Source: Porphyromonas sp. oral taxon 275
Lineage (GTDB): Bacteria; Bacteroidota; Bacteroidia; Bacteroidales; Porphyromonadaceae
Length of the DNA: 64,000 bases
Assembly: GCF_018127745.1 (NCBI RefSeq)
Contig: NZ_CP072333.1
Coordinates: 744,001 to 808,000 of the forward strand
Direction: 5' to 3'
How positions within the stretch are numbered: the stretch's first letter is position 1; every line of letters starts with the position of its first letter. Below the pieces are notes generated by a model, which did no database searches, had not been told where the DNA came from, and saw only the letters and a list, made by a program, of their open reading frames with translations. The translations under genes were made by a program, and so were the position numbers. Below are positions 23,355 through 31,929 of the stretch, in pieces.

Positions 23355-24539
23355 CTAGTAGTTGTGCCCGTGGGGATCCTCCATCTCCTTACGCGTGATC
23401 TTGTGTAGATCCAGAGCGCGCCAAGCGTAGATGATGTACGCCAGTACGAAGGGGATGAGCAGCGAGACGAAGCTCATCGTCTTGAGCGTGAAGGGGCTCG
23501 AGGAGCTGTTGCGGATGTTCAGCGAGTTGTTGATGATCTCGGGCATCTCAGGGCTGTAGGCAGGGTAGTAGGAGGTGTTGTTCCAGCCTGCGATGAGGAA
23601 GAGCGCCAGTGCGGTCAGTACCACACCGATGCCTTCGTACCAGATCCCCTTGCGGAAGCCCTCCTTGAGGAGGGTCAGTAGGATACCAGCCAGCACGAGG
23701 ACCACCCCGAGGAGAAAGATCGCCAAGACGGCAGGCATCTCGACGAGATTGAGCCAGTACTTGTAGTCCACGAGGAAGGTGACGTCGGGGTTCGCTGGAT
23801 CATAGGCGAAGCCCTGCTTGGTCAGCAGGAAGAAGAGGTAGCCGAGGAAGAGCAGCAGGAAGGCAGCGGCATTCCAGGCCAGCGCAGCGCGTGAGCGGCG
23901 GTAGATGGTCTCGTCATCGATGTTATTGATGAAGAAGAGCAGTGCCGTGGTGCGTGAGAGGAAGAAGATCGCCAGGCCGAAGATGACGTTCCACACGTTG
24001 AGCACCGCCTCCAGACCATGCAGTTGTAGCCCCTTATAGGGGAGCCACTCCGAGATCACCTGGCTGGCGCCCGAGAGGTCAGCGATAGCCTCCTTGTTCA
24101 CCTGGAAGGTAGATCCGGTGAAGAAGGTTGACACCGCAGCTCCGAGGAGGATAGGTGCCAGGAGCCCATTGATGAAGAGGAAGGTCTGGTAGGTGCGGCT
24201 CCCGAGGACGTTCCCATTCTTATTCTGATACTCATAGGACACGGCCTGGATGATGAAACAGAAGAGAATGAGCATCCACACCCAGTAGGCACCGCCGAAG
24301 CTGGTGGAGTAGAAGAGGGGGAAGGAGGCGAAGAAGCCACCGCCGAAGACCACCAGTGTGGTGAAGGTGAATTCCCACTTGCGCCCTACGGAGTTCACCA
24401 GGAGCTTGCGCTCGAGCTGCTCCTTGCCGAGGCTGAAGAAGAGGGACTGGCCTCCCTGGACGAAGAGGAGGAAGACGAGGAGTGCCCCGAGGACCGAGAT
24501 CAGGAGCCACCAGTAGGATTGGAAGAATGCGTAATCCAT
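23355..24539 (-). CDS. cydB: Cytochrome bd oxidase subunit II
   Basis: 394 residues with about nine membrane segments. The first, WWLLISVLGALLVFLLFVQGGQSLFFSLG, carries the family's N-terminal helix pattern, and RKWEFTFTTLVVFGGGFFASFPLFYST is the next conserved block. CydB pairs with CydA to form the quinol-oxidising, oxygen-reducing bd complex in the inner membrane. It lies 29 bp downstream of cydA. The order DUF4492-cydA-cydB is usual in Bacteroidales. No small CydX-like frame was recognised after cydB. Confidence 0.95.
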   Translation of the reverse strand: MDYAFFQSYWWLLISVLGALLVFLLFVQGGQSLFFSLGKEQLERKLLVNSVGRKWEFTFTTLVVFGGGFFASFPLFYSTSFGGAYWVWMLILFCFIIQAVSYEYQNKNGNVLGSRTYQTFLFINGLLAPILLGAAVSTFFTGSTFQVNKEAIADLSGASQVISEWLPYKGLQLHGLEAVLNVWNVIFGLAIFFLSRTTALLFFINNIDDETIYRRSRAALAWNAAAFLLLFLGYLFFLLTKQGFAYDPANPDVTFLVDYKYWLNLVEMPAVLAIFLLGVVLVLAGILLTLLKEGFRKGIWYEGIGVVLTALALFLIAGWNNTSYYPAYSPEMPEIINNSLNIRNSSSSPFTLKTMSFVSLLIPFVLAYIIYAWRALDLHKITRKEMEDPHGHNY

Positions 24540-24568
24540 TGTATGCTGTGTTGCTAGAGGATTCGACT

Positions 24569-26149
24569 TTAGTGCTGCTCGGGGCCCGACTTGATGGCCT
24601 TGCGCATGATGTTCACCTCAGCCACGAGCATGATGGTGAAGAGCAGGGCGAAGAGCGTGAAGGTGATGATCACGGAGCTTGCCTCGATCTTGGAGATAGC
24701 TGCCTGCACGGGTAGGAGGTTCTGGATGGTCCAGGGCTGACGTCCTACCTCCGCTACGACCCAGCCTGCCTCAGTAGCGATCCAGGCCATGGGGGTCAGG
24801 ATCAGGCTTATCCATAGCAGCCAGCGGGTGGACTGGAGCTTATCGTTGCGCTTGTAGGCGTACCAGGTCAGCAGTAGGTAGAGCAGTAGGAAGGCGCCGC
24901 CCAGACCGACCATAGCACGGAAGGAGTAGTAGGTCAGAGGTACATTGGGCACCGTCTCGTACTTGCTGTCGAAGTAGCCGTAGCCGTAGTAGGGGAAGTG
25001 CTCCTCGAGGATCTGACGCTGGGCCTGAGCCGCTACGCTGTCGCCCGCCTTGCGCGCCGCACGGAAGGCGTTGAGCGCGTCGATAGCCTGGCGGCCGCGC
25101 TGCATCTTCTCCTCTGCCGAGAGGGCTACCGTGCCATCGGGGAGGTGATAGCCGCCCTCGAGGATGTTGTTGATACCAGGTACGTAGTGCGTCCCATTGT
25201 TCGCGACCATGAAGGAGAGGAGGCGGGGCGCCTCGATGCTAAAGAGGTGCGAGGGCTCAGCGTCGTCGGGACGCTGCTTGGAGGGGTTGAGGACGCCGAT
25301 GATACCAAGGCCTACGCCTTCACCATCAGCGGTGTGGCCGTCTGCGGTGCTCTTGCCCGTGTCGTAGATGGCCTCCATGGCGGCGAGCTTCATTGGCTGA
25401 TTCTTCGCTACGTCTACGGCAGAGAGGTGTCCCGTCTCAGCTGAGAGGATAGCTGCCAGCAGGCCAAAGGGAGCGATGATCTTGAGGTTGCGACGAGCGA
25501 AGTCCGTGTGGTGGCCACGCAGCAGATAGAGGGCGCATATCCCAAGGGCAAAGAAGCTCCCCAGTGTCCACGAGGTCGTGACGGTGTGGAGGAACTTGAT
25601 GACTGCCGTCGGTGACAGAGCTACGGCCCAGAAGTCGTGCATCTCGTTGCGCATCGTCTCGGGGTTGAAGATCATCCCCTGGGGGTTCTGCATCCAGGCA
25701 TTGGCTATGAGGATCCATACGGCCGAGATGGTCGCACCGACGATGGTGAGCCAGGAGGAGGCCAGGTGGAAGCCCTTGCTGACCTTGCCCCAGCCGAAGA
25801 ACATCACGGCGATGAAGGTCGACTCCATGAAGAAGGCCAAGATGCCCTCGATGGCGAGAGGCGCGCCGAAGATGTCTCCGACGAACCAGCTATAGTTGGA
25901 CCAGTTCGTCCCGAACTGGAACTCAAGGATAATCCCCGTGGCGACGCCGATAGCGAAGTTGATCCCGAAGAGCTTCTGCCAGAACTGTGCTGACTTCTTC
26001 CAGAAGGGGTCACCGGTACGGTAGTACTGGGTCTCAGCCAGGGACATGATGACCCCCAGCCCGAGCGTCAGCGGCACGAACAGCCAGTGGTACATAGCTG
26101 TCAGAGCAAACTGCGCACGTGACCATGCGAGTAATGATGTTACATCCAT
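24569..26149 (-). CDS. cydA: Cytochrome bd oxidase subunit I
   Basis: 526 residues. H21 in MYHWLFVPLTLG matches the proximal haem ligand position of CydA; FQFGTNWSNYSWFVGDIFGAPLAIEGILAFFMES is the long conserved block of helices III-IV; WVVAEVGRQPW contains the GRQPW motif near the C-terminus. The enzyme reduces oxygen to water using menaquinol without pumping protons, a usual high-affinity oxidase of anaerobes that meet low oxygen. It sits between the DUF4492 gene and cydB. Confidence 0.97.
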   Translation of the reverse strand: MDVTSLLAWSRAQFALTAMYHWLFVPLTLGLGVIMSLAETQYYRTGDPFWKKSAQFWQKLFGINFAIGVATGIILEFQFGTNWSNYSWFVGDIFGAPLAIEGILAFFMESTFIAVMFFGWGKVSKGFHLASSWLTIVGATISAVWILIANAWMQNPQGMIFNPETMRNEMHDFWAVALSPTAVIKFLHTVTTSWTLGSFFALGICALYLLRGHHTDFARRNLKIIAPFGLLAAILSAETGHLSAVDVAKNQPMKLAAMEAIYDTGKSTADGHTADGEGVGLGIIGVLNPSKQRPDDAEPSHLFSIEAPRLLSFMVANNGTHYVPGINNILEGGYHLPDGTVALSAEEKMQRGRQAIDALNAFRAARKAGDSVAAQAQRQILEEHFPYYGYGYFDSKYETVPNVPLTYYSFRAMVGLGGAFLLLYLLLTWYAYKRNDKLQSTRWLLWISLILTPMAWIATEAGWVVAEVGRQPWTIQNLLPVQAAISKIEASSVIITFTLFALLFTIMLVAEVNIMRKAIKSGPEQH

Positions 26150-26215
26150 TGTAAATAGTGATTAGCGTATTGGGTTGGTTCTATTCCTTTGATATGGGCG
26201 CTGGAGGCAGCCTGT

Positions 26216-26473
26216 CTAGTGGCTAGGGAGGCTGTCCACAGCACGGCGCTGGATCAGTTCGTCCCCGACGACCTCGGACTTCTCTACGTGGCGCTCGGAG
26301 GCCTGCTGCTTGAGGAAGTTGGGGAAGAAGAAGGCGCGCAGCACGGCGAACATAATGAAAAGCTTGATGGCGATGATGAGCCAGAGCTTCTTGCTCGTCG
26401 GTGTGAGGCCGCGGAAGCCATCACGGTAGAGCCGGAAGGCGCGGACGAAAAAGTTTGCTTGGTCGCTACTCAT
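26216..26473 (-). CDS. DUF4492 small membrane protein
   Basis: 85 residues: an amphipathic N-terminus (FFVRAFRLYRDGFRGLTPTSKKLW), one membrane segment (LWLIIAIKLFIMFAVLRAFFF) and a polar tail. This matches DUF4492, a small protein regularly encoded just before cydAB in Bacteroidota and Campylobacterota; a role in assembly or stability of the bd oxidase is likely but unproven. It is the first gene of the operon, 66 bp before cydA, with a good promoter upstream. Confidence 0.85.
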   Translation of the reverse strand: MSSDQANFFVRAFRLYRDGFRGLTPTSKKLWLIIAIKLFIMFAVLRAFFFPNFLKQQASERHVEKSEVVGDELIQRRAVDSLPSH

Positions 26474-26526
26474 TGAGTTATAGGTTTGCTAATAGGAGGG
26501 CTCTACAGGCGGTCTCCCGTCTAGGA

Positions 26527-26558
26527 CAAAGATATGTAAAGGTGTCTGTCTGCACAAA
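26527..26558 (-). promoter_or_regulatory. Promoter of the DUF4492-cydAB operon
   Basis: Minus strand: TTTG at 26558-26555, a 20-nt gap, then TATCTTTG at 26534-26527, about 54 bp before the DUF4492 ATG. This is the best-formed Bacteroidota promoter in the window. Confidence 0.7.
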
Positions 26559-26586
26559 TTGCCGCCGTGCAAGGATGTCCGTCGGC

Positions 26587-27570
26587 TTAGTCCTCGAAGT
26601 TGGCGCGCAGGCCGCGCATCGTACGCTGTAGGCCGCTGAGACCAGCGCGCTTGACGGCTGTGCCTGCGAAGAGGGCGAGGTACTCCTCCTCACTCAGCTG
26701 GTCGAGCTGCTCTGCGGTGAGCGCTAGGAGCGCCTCGCGGGGAGCATAGTCGGCGACCGTCGTGGGACGGGCAAAGCGATTCCAGGGGCAGCACTGCTGG
26801 CAGGCATCGCAGCCATAGACGCGGCGGCCGATACGCTCCCTGAGCTCGGGCGGGATCTCGGCCTTGGACTCGATCGTGAGGTAGCTGATACAGCGACGGG
26901 CGTCGATCTTGCCGGGGTGGGTGATGGCCTCGGTGGGGCAGCTCTGGAGGCAGCGGGTGCAGCGCCCGCAGAGGGACTGCATCGGGCTGTCGGGAGGCAG
27001 GTCGATCGAGACCAACAGCTCGCCGAGGAAGAAGTAGCTGCCTGCGCGGGGGATGATCAAGAGGCTGTTCTTGCCTCGCCAGCCGAAACCTGCGCGCTCC
27101 GCCCAGTAGCGCTCCATGATGGGCGCCGAGTCGGAGAAGGCACGCCCCTCGACCTCGAGCCCTAGCCCCTCACGCATGTAGTGGAGCAGCTGGTCGAGGC
27201 GCTTCTTGACGACCTTGTGGTAGTCGCGGCCGTAGGCGTAGTAGGCGAATTGGGGTGCCTCGGGATCCTGCTTGCGCTCGGGGTAATAGTTCATGGCGAC
27301 CATGATCAGCGAGCGTGTCCCAGGCAGGAGGAGGCGCGGGTCGGCCCGCAGCTCTCGGTTGCGCTGCAGGTACTCCATGGTGCCGTGGTGCCCCTCGTCG
27401 ATCCACTGGTCGTAGCCCGCTAGGATCTCCTCGGGGACGGCCTCGGCTAGGGCGATGCCACAGGCTGCGAAGCCCAGGCGCCGAGCCTCCTGCTTGATCG
27501 CGTCGGCCAGCGCTTGGGCTGAGGGGAGTTGCCTATCCTCGCTGTATGCTGATGGAGGCGAGTCGGGCAC
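26587..27570 (-). CDS. queG: Epoxyqueuosine reductase
   Basis: 327 residues starting with GTG at 27570. QueG performs the last step of queuosine synthesis in tRNA, using cobalamin and two 4Fe-4S clusters. The cluster motifs are CGRCTRCLQSCPTEAI and CDACQQCCPWNRF. The N-terminal part has the typical AMNYYPE and YGRDYHKVVKKRL blocks. The start overlaps the TAG stop of the preceding SPOR-type gene by one base, so translation is probably coupled. Confidence 0.96.
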   Translation of the reverse strand: MPDSPPSAYSEDRQLPSAQALADAIKQEARRLGFAACGIALAEAVPEEILAGYDQWIDEGHHGTMEYLQRNRELRADPRLLLPGTRSLIMVAMNYYPERKQDPEAPQFAYYAYGRDYHKVVKKRLDQLLHYMREGLGLEVEGRAFSDSAPIMERYWAERAGFGWRGKNSLLIIPRAGSYFFLGELLVSIDLPPDSPMQSLCGRCTRCLQSCPTEAITHPGKIDARRCISYLTIESKAEIPPELRERIGRRVYGCDACQQCCPWNRFARPTTVADYAPREALLALTAEQLDQLSEEEYLALFAGTAVKRAGLSGLQRTMRGLRANFED

Positions 27571-28559
27571 TACTTGTTATGGAAGACCCAGGAGGAGCTG
27601 TAGGCACGGTGTGCCTTCACCAGCCTATTGAGGTAGTTGTAGGCTGCCGCTGCGTCGTCGAAGGAAGCCGCGGCCAGGCGGAGCGTCGAGCTGTGGCGTG
27701 AGCGCAGGGCGACGATGGCCTCAGGCTCCTCGATCTGGTGGCGCGCCTCCTCGTAGTAGCTCAGTAGACGCTCCTCGCCGCGCTCGGTAGCGATGATCAC
27801 GTAGTAGCGTCCGTCGCCCGAGCTACCCCAGCGGAGACCCCTGTCAGCGGGTGCGGCGGGTGCCTCCTCTTTGGGTTGCGTCGCGAGGCTGCTGTGTCCC
27901 CAGAGGCTCTGTGCCGCCTCGGGCGTCGGGGTGAAGCCTGCCTGGAAGTATTGCTCCGTCACGGGGCTCTGCTGCCAGGGGATGAGGCTCAGGATGAGGA
28001 TGATGATGGAGGCGGCATAGGCCGCGACGCGCTTGGGGATGCGTAGCTGTATGTAGTCGCGGCTGGGACGCTCGGTCTGGGGCGCCTCGTGTGCCTTGGG
28101 CAGGGGCTCGGAGCTCCCTGCAGCTGTCTCCTGCTGGAGGAGGGGGAGGGAGAGCGGACTAAGCCCGTAGGCGATACCCTGTAGGAGCTTGGAGCTGCTG
28201 TAGGGGACGAAGTTGATCTTGCCCGCTCCCGTCAGCTCGAGTGTGCCGAGTAGGGGCAGCTGATACTGCCCACGCTGTATGAGGATGTGCCGCAGCTGCT
28301 TGACCTCCTCCTCGAGGATGAGGCGCGCGCGGCGCAGCGAGATCCCCAGGAGGAGCGCATAGCGTGCCTCCAGCAGCCCATCACTGTGCTGCAGCTCCTG
28401 GCTGAAGTGGAGCTCGGCGCTCGGCGGATAGGCGAGATGCTGCTCGTGCTGGTAGCTGGCGGGGAGTGCTTCGCGGATGAAGCCCCCGAGCTGCGGCACT
28501 ACGACATAGCTATGCCGAAGGAGGAGGTAGGATATTTGCTCTGCTAAGCGATTGTTCAT
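27570..28559 (-). CDS. HU-CCDC81 and SPOR domain protein
   Basis: 329 residues. The N-terminal ~140 residues (ISYLLLRHSYVVVPQLGGFI ... LEEEVKQLRHILIQRGQYQLPLLGTL) are the two HU-like CCDC81 domains of Bacteroidota proteins. A single membrane segment at about 178-197 (YAASIIILILSLIP) follows a cytoplasmic linker, and the C-terminus (YYVIIATERGEERLLSYYEEAR ... YNYLNRLVKAHR) is a SPOR domain, which binds denuded peptidoglycan at division sites. So the protein is expected to span the inner membrane with a DNA/HU-like part inside and a wall-binding part outside. It is coupled to queG. Confidence 0.88.
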   Translation of the reverse strand: MNNRLAEQISYLLLRHSYVVVPQLGGFIREALPASYQHEQHLAYPPSAELHFSQELQHSDGLLEARYALLLGISLRRARLILEEEVKQLRHILIQRGQYQLPLLGTLELTGAGKINFVPYSSSKLLQGIAYGLSPLSLPLLQQETAAGSSEPLPKAHEAPQTERPSRDYIQLRIPKRVAAYAASIIILILSLIPWQQSPVTEQYFQAGFTPTPEAAQSLWGHSSLATQPKEEAPAAPADRGLRWGSSGDGRYYVIIATERGEERLLSYYEEARHQIEEPEAIVALRSRHSSTLRLAAASFDDAAAAYNYLNRLVKAHRAYSSSWVFHNK

Positions 28560-28600
28560 AGATCGGAGACCCTAGCGCTCATAGTAGGCCTAGGATAGTG

Positions 28601-28608
28601 CAAAGATA
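28601..28608 (-). promoter_or_regulatory. -7 box for the SPOR/queG pair
   Basis: Minus-strand TATCTTTG about 42 bp upstream of the ATG at 28559. Confidence 0.55.
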
Positions 28609-28712
28609 CGGCTTTTCTCGCTCTAGCCTCGCGCTAGCGGAGCAGCCCGCGCCTAGCTTAGCTCTTCGTCCCCTTTGTCTCCTGGGCTGGTCTCCCTTAG
28701 GAGAGGGAGCGT

Positions 28713-28796
28713 TCTAGGGATATCCCTCAGCCCGCTGAGGGATATCAGTCACGGCGCTGAGGGGTGTCAGTCAGCCTCGTGATGGATATCAGTCAG
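28713..28796. repeat. 84-bp four-unit palindromic element (copy D)
   Basis: Units start at 28713, 28735, 28757 and 28779 with spacers cccg, ggcg, cctc. Cores are GATATC, GATATC, GGTGTC, GATATC. The left flank GGGAGCGTTC resembles that of copies C and G. It lies in the 500-bp divergent gap before uvrA, about 200 bp upstream of the uvrA -7 box; nothing else was recognised in the gap. Confidence 0.9.
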
Positions 28797-28997
28797 CGCG
28801 CTCACCCCTGAGGGGGAGCGGGTACGAAGGGCTTAGGCGAGACCTCCTCGAGGGTGTGAGGGGCCTTTGGCTTAGGCCGAGCTGTGGTGAGGCTTCGCTC
28901 GTGGGGAGATGCCTTGTCGGGCCTCGTCCTACGGCGAGGCGTGTGGGATGTGCGGGGGGAAGTAGCTTGGGGGCAGCGAGCTACGACGCTTTTTACT

Positions 28998-29005
28998 TAT
29001 ATTTG
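28998..29005 (+). promoter_or_regulatory. -7 box for uvrA
   Basis: TATATTTG 60 bp upstream of the uvrA ATG. Confidence 0.5.
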
Positions 29006-29065
29006 TATCTATAGCAGTCCTTGAGCTAAGGGGCTGCCTTGCTTTATTTGATATATCAGCTGTAG

Positions 29066-31900
29066 ATGCAGGACTTAGAGATACGGGGAGCGCGCGTGCA
29101 CAACCTCAAGAACATAGATGCCCATATTCCCCGCTATTCGCTCACGGTATTCACCGGGCTGAGCGGTAGTGGCAAGTCGTCCCTCGCCTTCGATACGATC
29201 TATGCCGAGGGCCAGCGCCGGTACATAGAGACCTTTAGCTCCTATGCCCGCGGCTTCCTCGGGGGCGGTATGGAGCGCCCCGACGTGGAGCAGATCGATG
29301 GCCTCGGGCCCGTGATCTCCATCGAGCAGAAGACGACGAACCGCAACCCGCGCTCCACGGTCGGCACCGTGACGGAGATCTACGACTTCTTCCGTCTGCT
29401 CTACGCGCGTGCTGGTGAGGCACGCTCCTACCTCACGGGGCGCCCCATGGTGCGCTATACCGAGGAGCAGATCCTAGAGCTGCTCTTGGAGCGCTACGAG
29501 GGCAAGCGGGTACTCCTCTTGGCGCCCGTGGTCAAGCAGCGTAAGGGGCACTACAAGGAGCTCTTCGAGCAGCTGCGCAAGAAGAGCTACCTCACCGTGC
29601 GTGTCGACGGCGAGCTGCGTGAGCTGACCTACGGGATGAAGCTCGACCGCTACAAGATCCATAGTGTAGAGGTGCAGACGGATAAGCTGACCATCTCGGC
29701 CAAGAATAAGGACCGCCTGCTGGCTAGCCTGAGGCTGACGCTGCGCGAGGGGGATGGCGTGATGATGGTGCAGGAGCTCGAGCACAATACCATAGCCTAC
29801 TACAGCCGTCATCTGATGGATCCCGAGACGGGGCTATCCTACAGCGAACCCGCGCCGCACAACTTCTCCTTTAATTCGCCCAACGGAGCTTGCCCTCGCT
29901 GCAAGGGGATGGGGGAGATCCGCGTCATAGACCCTGCCAGCATCATCCCCGACCCAAGCAAGAGTATCTATCAGGGAGGGATCATCCCGCTAGGTAAATA
30001 CAAGCGCAACCTAGTCTTTGCCCAGATCGAGGCGCTGTGCGAGCGCTACGAGCTTAGCCTCAAGACGCCGATCAAGAGCCTCCCCGAGGATCTACTCACC
30101 GAGATCCTAGAGGGGAGTTCGGAGCCCATCACCCTCGCCGACGAGCGTATGCCCGAGCTCAAGGGCATCCCCCTGAGCTACGATGGTCTCGGCGCCTACC
30201 TGATGAGTCAAGTCGAGGAGGTCGAGAGCAGTCGTGAGAGCGAGCGCTGGATGAGCCAGTTCACCAAGGGCGAGGTCTGCCCCGAGTGCCACGGTGGGCG
30301 ACTGAATCAAGAGGCTCTACATTATTATATAGGGGACAAGAACCTCGGCGAGGTAGGGATGATGGAGCTGACACAGCTCACGGCCTGGATCGACGAGGTA
30401 GTGAAGGAGCTCTCGGAGTCCCAGCGACAGATCGCCACCGAGGTGCTCAAGGAGATACGCACGCGCCTCTCCTTCCTCCTAGATGTCGGGCTGGGCTACC
30501 TCTCGATGAACCGCGTGTCCTCCACCCTCTCGGGCGGTGAGAGCCAGCGCATACGTCTGGCGACGCAGATAGGGACGCAGCTCGTCGAGGTGCTCTACAT
30601 CCTCGACGAGCCCAGCATCGGCCTGCACCAGCGGGACAACCTACGCCTCATCCACTCCCTGCAGAAGCTGCGCGACCTCGGCAATACCGTCATCGTCGTC
30701 GAGCACGATAAGGATATGATGCTCGAGGCCGACCATATCATCGACATGGGACCCCGTGCGGGACGCCTCGGCGGTGAGGTCGTCTTCATGGGCAGCCCTG
30801 CTGACATGATGAAGACCGAGACCCTCACAGCTCGTTATCTGCGGGGTGAGGAGGAGGTAGACGTCGAGCAGCACAAGCCGATCAGCTCTGAGAAGCTGCT
30901 CCTCAAGGGCGCACGCGGGAACAACCTCAAGGGTATCGACGTCAGCTTCCCCCTCGGTAACCTCATCTGCGTGGCTGGGGTCTCGGGTAGCGGCAAGAGT
31001 ACGCTCATCAACGACACCCTATACCCCATCCTCAGCCAGAGGCTCTACGGATCGCTGCAGGAGCCCCTTGCCTATGATTCCATAGAGGGGCTGGAGCTCG
31101 TCGACAAGGTCGTGGCGGTGGATCAGGCGCCGATCGGACGCACGCCGCGCAGTAATCCCGCCACCTATACGGGCGTCTTCACCGACATCCGCAACCTCTT
31201 CGTAGGGCTTCCCGAGAGTAAGATGCGCGGTTACAAGCCTGGGCGCTTCTCCTTCAACGTCTCGGGTGGGCGCTGCGAGACCTGCTCGGGGAACGGCTAC
31301 AAGACCATAGCGATGAACTTCCTCCCTGACGTCTATGCCCCCTGTGAGGTCTGCCACGGACGCCGCTACAATAGGGAGACGCTCGAGGTACGCTTCAAGG
31401 GGAAGTCCATCGCCGACGTCCTGGATATGACGATCAATGCCGCCGTTGAGTTCTTCGCCCACGTGCCTCCCATCCTCAAGAAGCTACAGGTGCTGCAGGA
31501 GGTAGGCCTAGGCTATATCAAGCTAGGGCAGTCCTCCACGACCCTCTCGGGTGGGGAGAGCCAGCGCATCAAGCTCGCCTCCGAGCTCTCCAAGCGCGAT
31601 ACGGGGCGCACGGTCTACATACTCGATGAGCCGACCACTGGCCTGCACTTCGAGGACATCCGCGTCCTGCTCGGCATCCTGCGCCGCCTGGTGGATCGAG
31701 GAAATACGGTCATCGTCATCGAGCACAACCTCGATGTGCTGAGGAGTGCGGACTACATCATCGAGATCGGCCTCGACGGGGGGCGGAGTGGGGGAGAACT
31801 CGTCTTTGCAGGGAGTCCCGAGGAGCTCATCAAGCGCAAGGATAGCCCCACCGCGCCCTACCTCAAGGAGGAGATGAAGGGATCCAAGAAGGCTAAGTAG
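29066..31900 (+). CDS. uvrA: Excinuclease ABC subunit A
   Basis: 944 residues, the standard UvrA length. Two ABC ATPase halves: the first Walker A is GLSGSGKSS at 31-39 and the second GVSGSGKST; both signatures appear as LSGGESQRI. Zinc modules are visible in CPRCKGMGEI ... CPECHGGRL and in CETCSGNGYKT ... CEVCHGRRYN. UvrA scans DNA for bulky lesions and loads UvrB in nucleotide excision repair. The SWIM gene follows 29 bp later on the same strand. Confidence 0.97.
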   Translation: MQDLEIRGARVHNLKNIDAHIPRYSLTVFTGLSGSGKSSLAFDTIYAEGQRRYIETFSSYARGFLGGGMERPDVEQIDGLGPVISIEQKTTNRNPRSTVGTVTEIYDFFRLLYARAGEARSYLTGRPMVRYTEEQILELLLERYEGKRVLLLAPVVKQRKGHYKELFEQLRKKSYLTVRVDGELRELTYGMKLDRYKIHSVEVQTDKLTISAKNKDRLLASLRLTLREGDGVMMVQELEHNTIAYYSRHLMDPETGLSYSEPAPHNFSFNSPNGACPRCKGMGEIRVIDPASIIPDPSKSIYQGGIIPLGKYKRNLVFAQIEALCERYELSLKTPIKSLPEDLLTEILEGSSEPITLADERMPELKGIPLSYDGLGAYLMSQVEEVESSRESERWMSQFTKGEVCPECHGGRLNQEALHYYIGDKNLGEVGMMELTQLTAWIDEVVKELSESQRQIATEVLKEIRTRLSFLLDVGLGYLSMNRVSSTLSGGESQRIRLATQIGTQLVEVLYILDEPSIGLHQRDNLRLIHSLQKLRDLGNTVIVVEHDKDMMLEADHIIDMGPRAGRLGGEVVFMGSPADMMKTETLTARYLRGEEEVDVEQHKPISSEKLLLKGARGNNLKGIDVSFPLGNLICVAGVSGSGKSTLINDTLYPILSQRLYGSLQEPLAYDSIEGLELVDKVVAVDQAPIGRTPRSNPATYTGVFTDIRNLFVGLPESKMRGYKPGRFSFNVSGGRCETCSGNGYKTIAMNFLPDVYAPCEVCHGRRYNRETLEVRFKGKSIADVLDMTINAAVEFFAHVPPILKKLQVLQEVGLGYIKLGQSSTTLSGGESQRIKLASELSKRDTGRTVYILDEPTTGLHFEDIRVLLGILRRLVDRGNTVIVIEHNLDVLRSADYIIEIGLDGGRSGGELVFAGSPEELIKRKDSPTAPYLKEEMKGSKKAK

Positions 31901-31929
31901 GACTACACCATACAAGAAGAACACAGCTT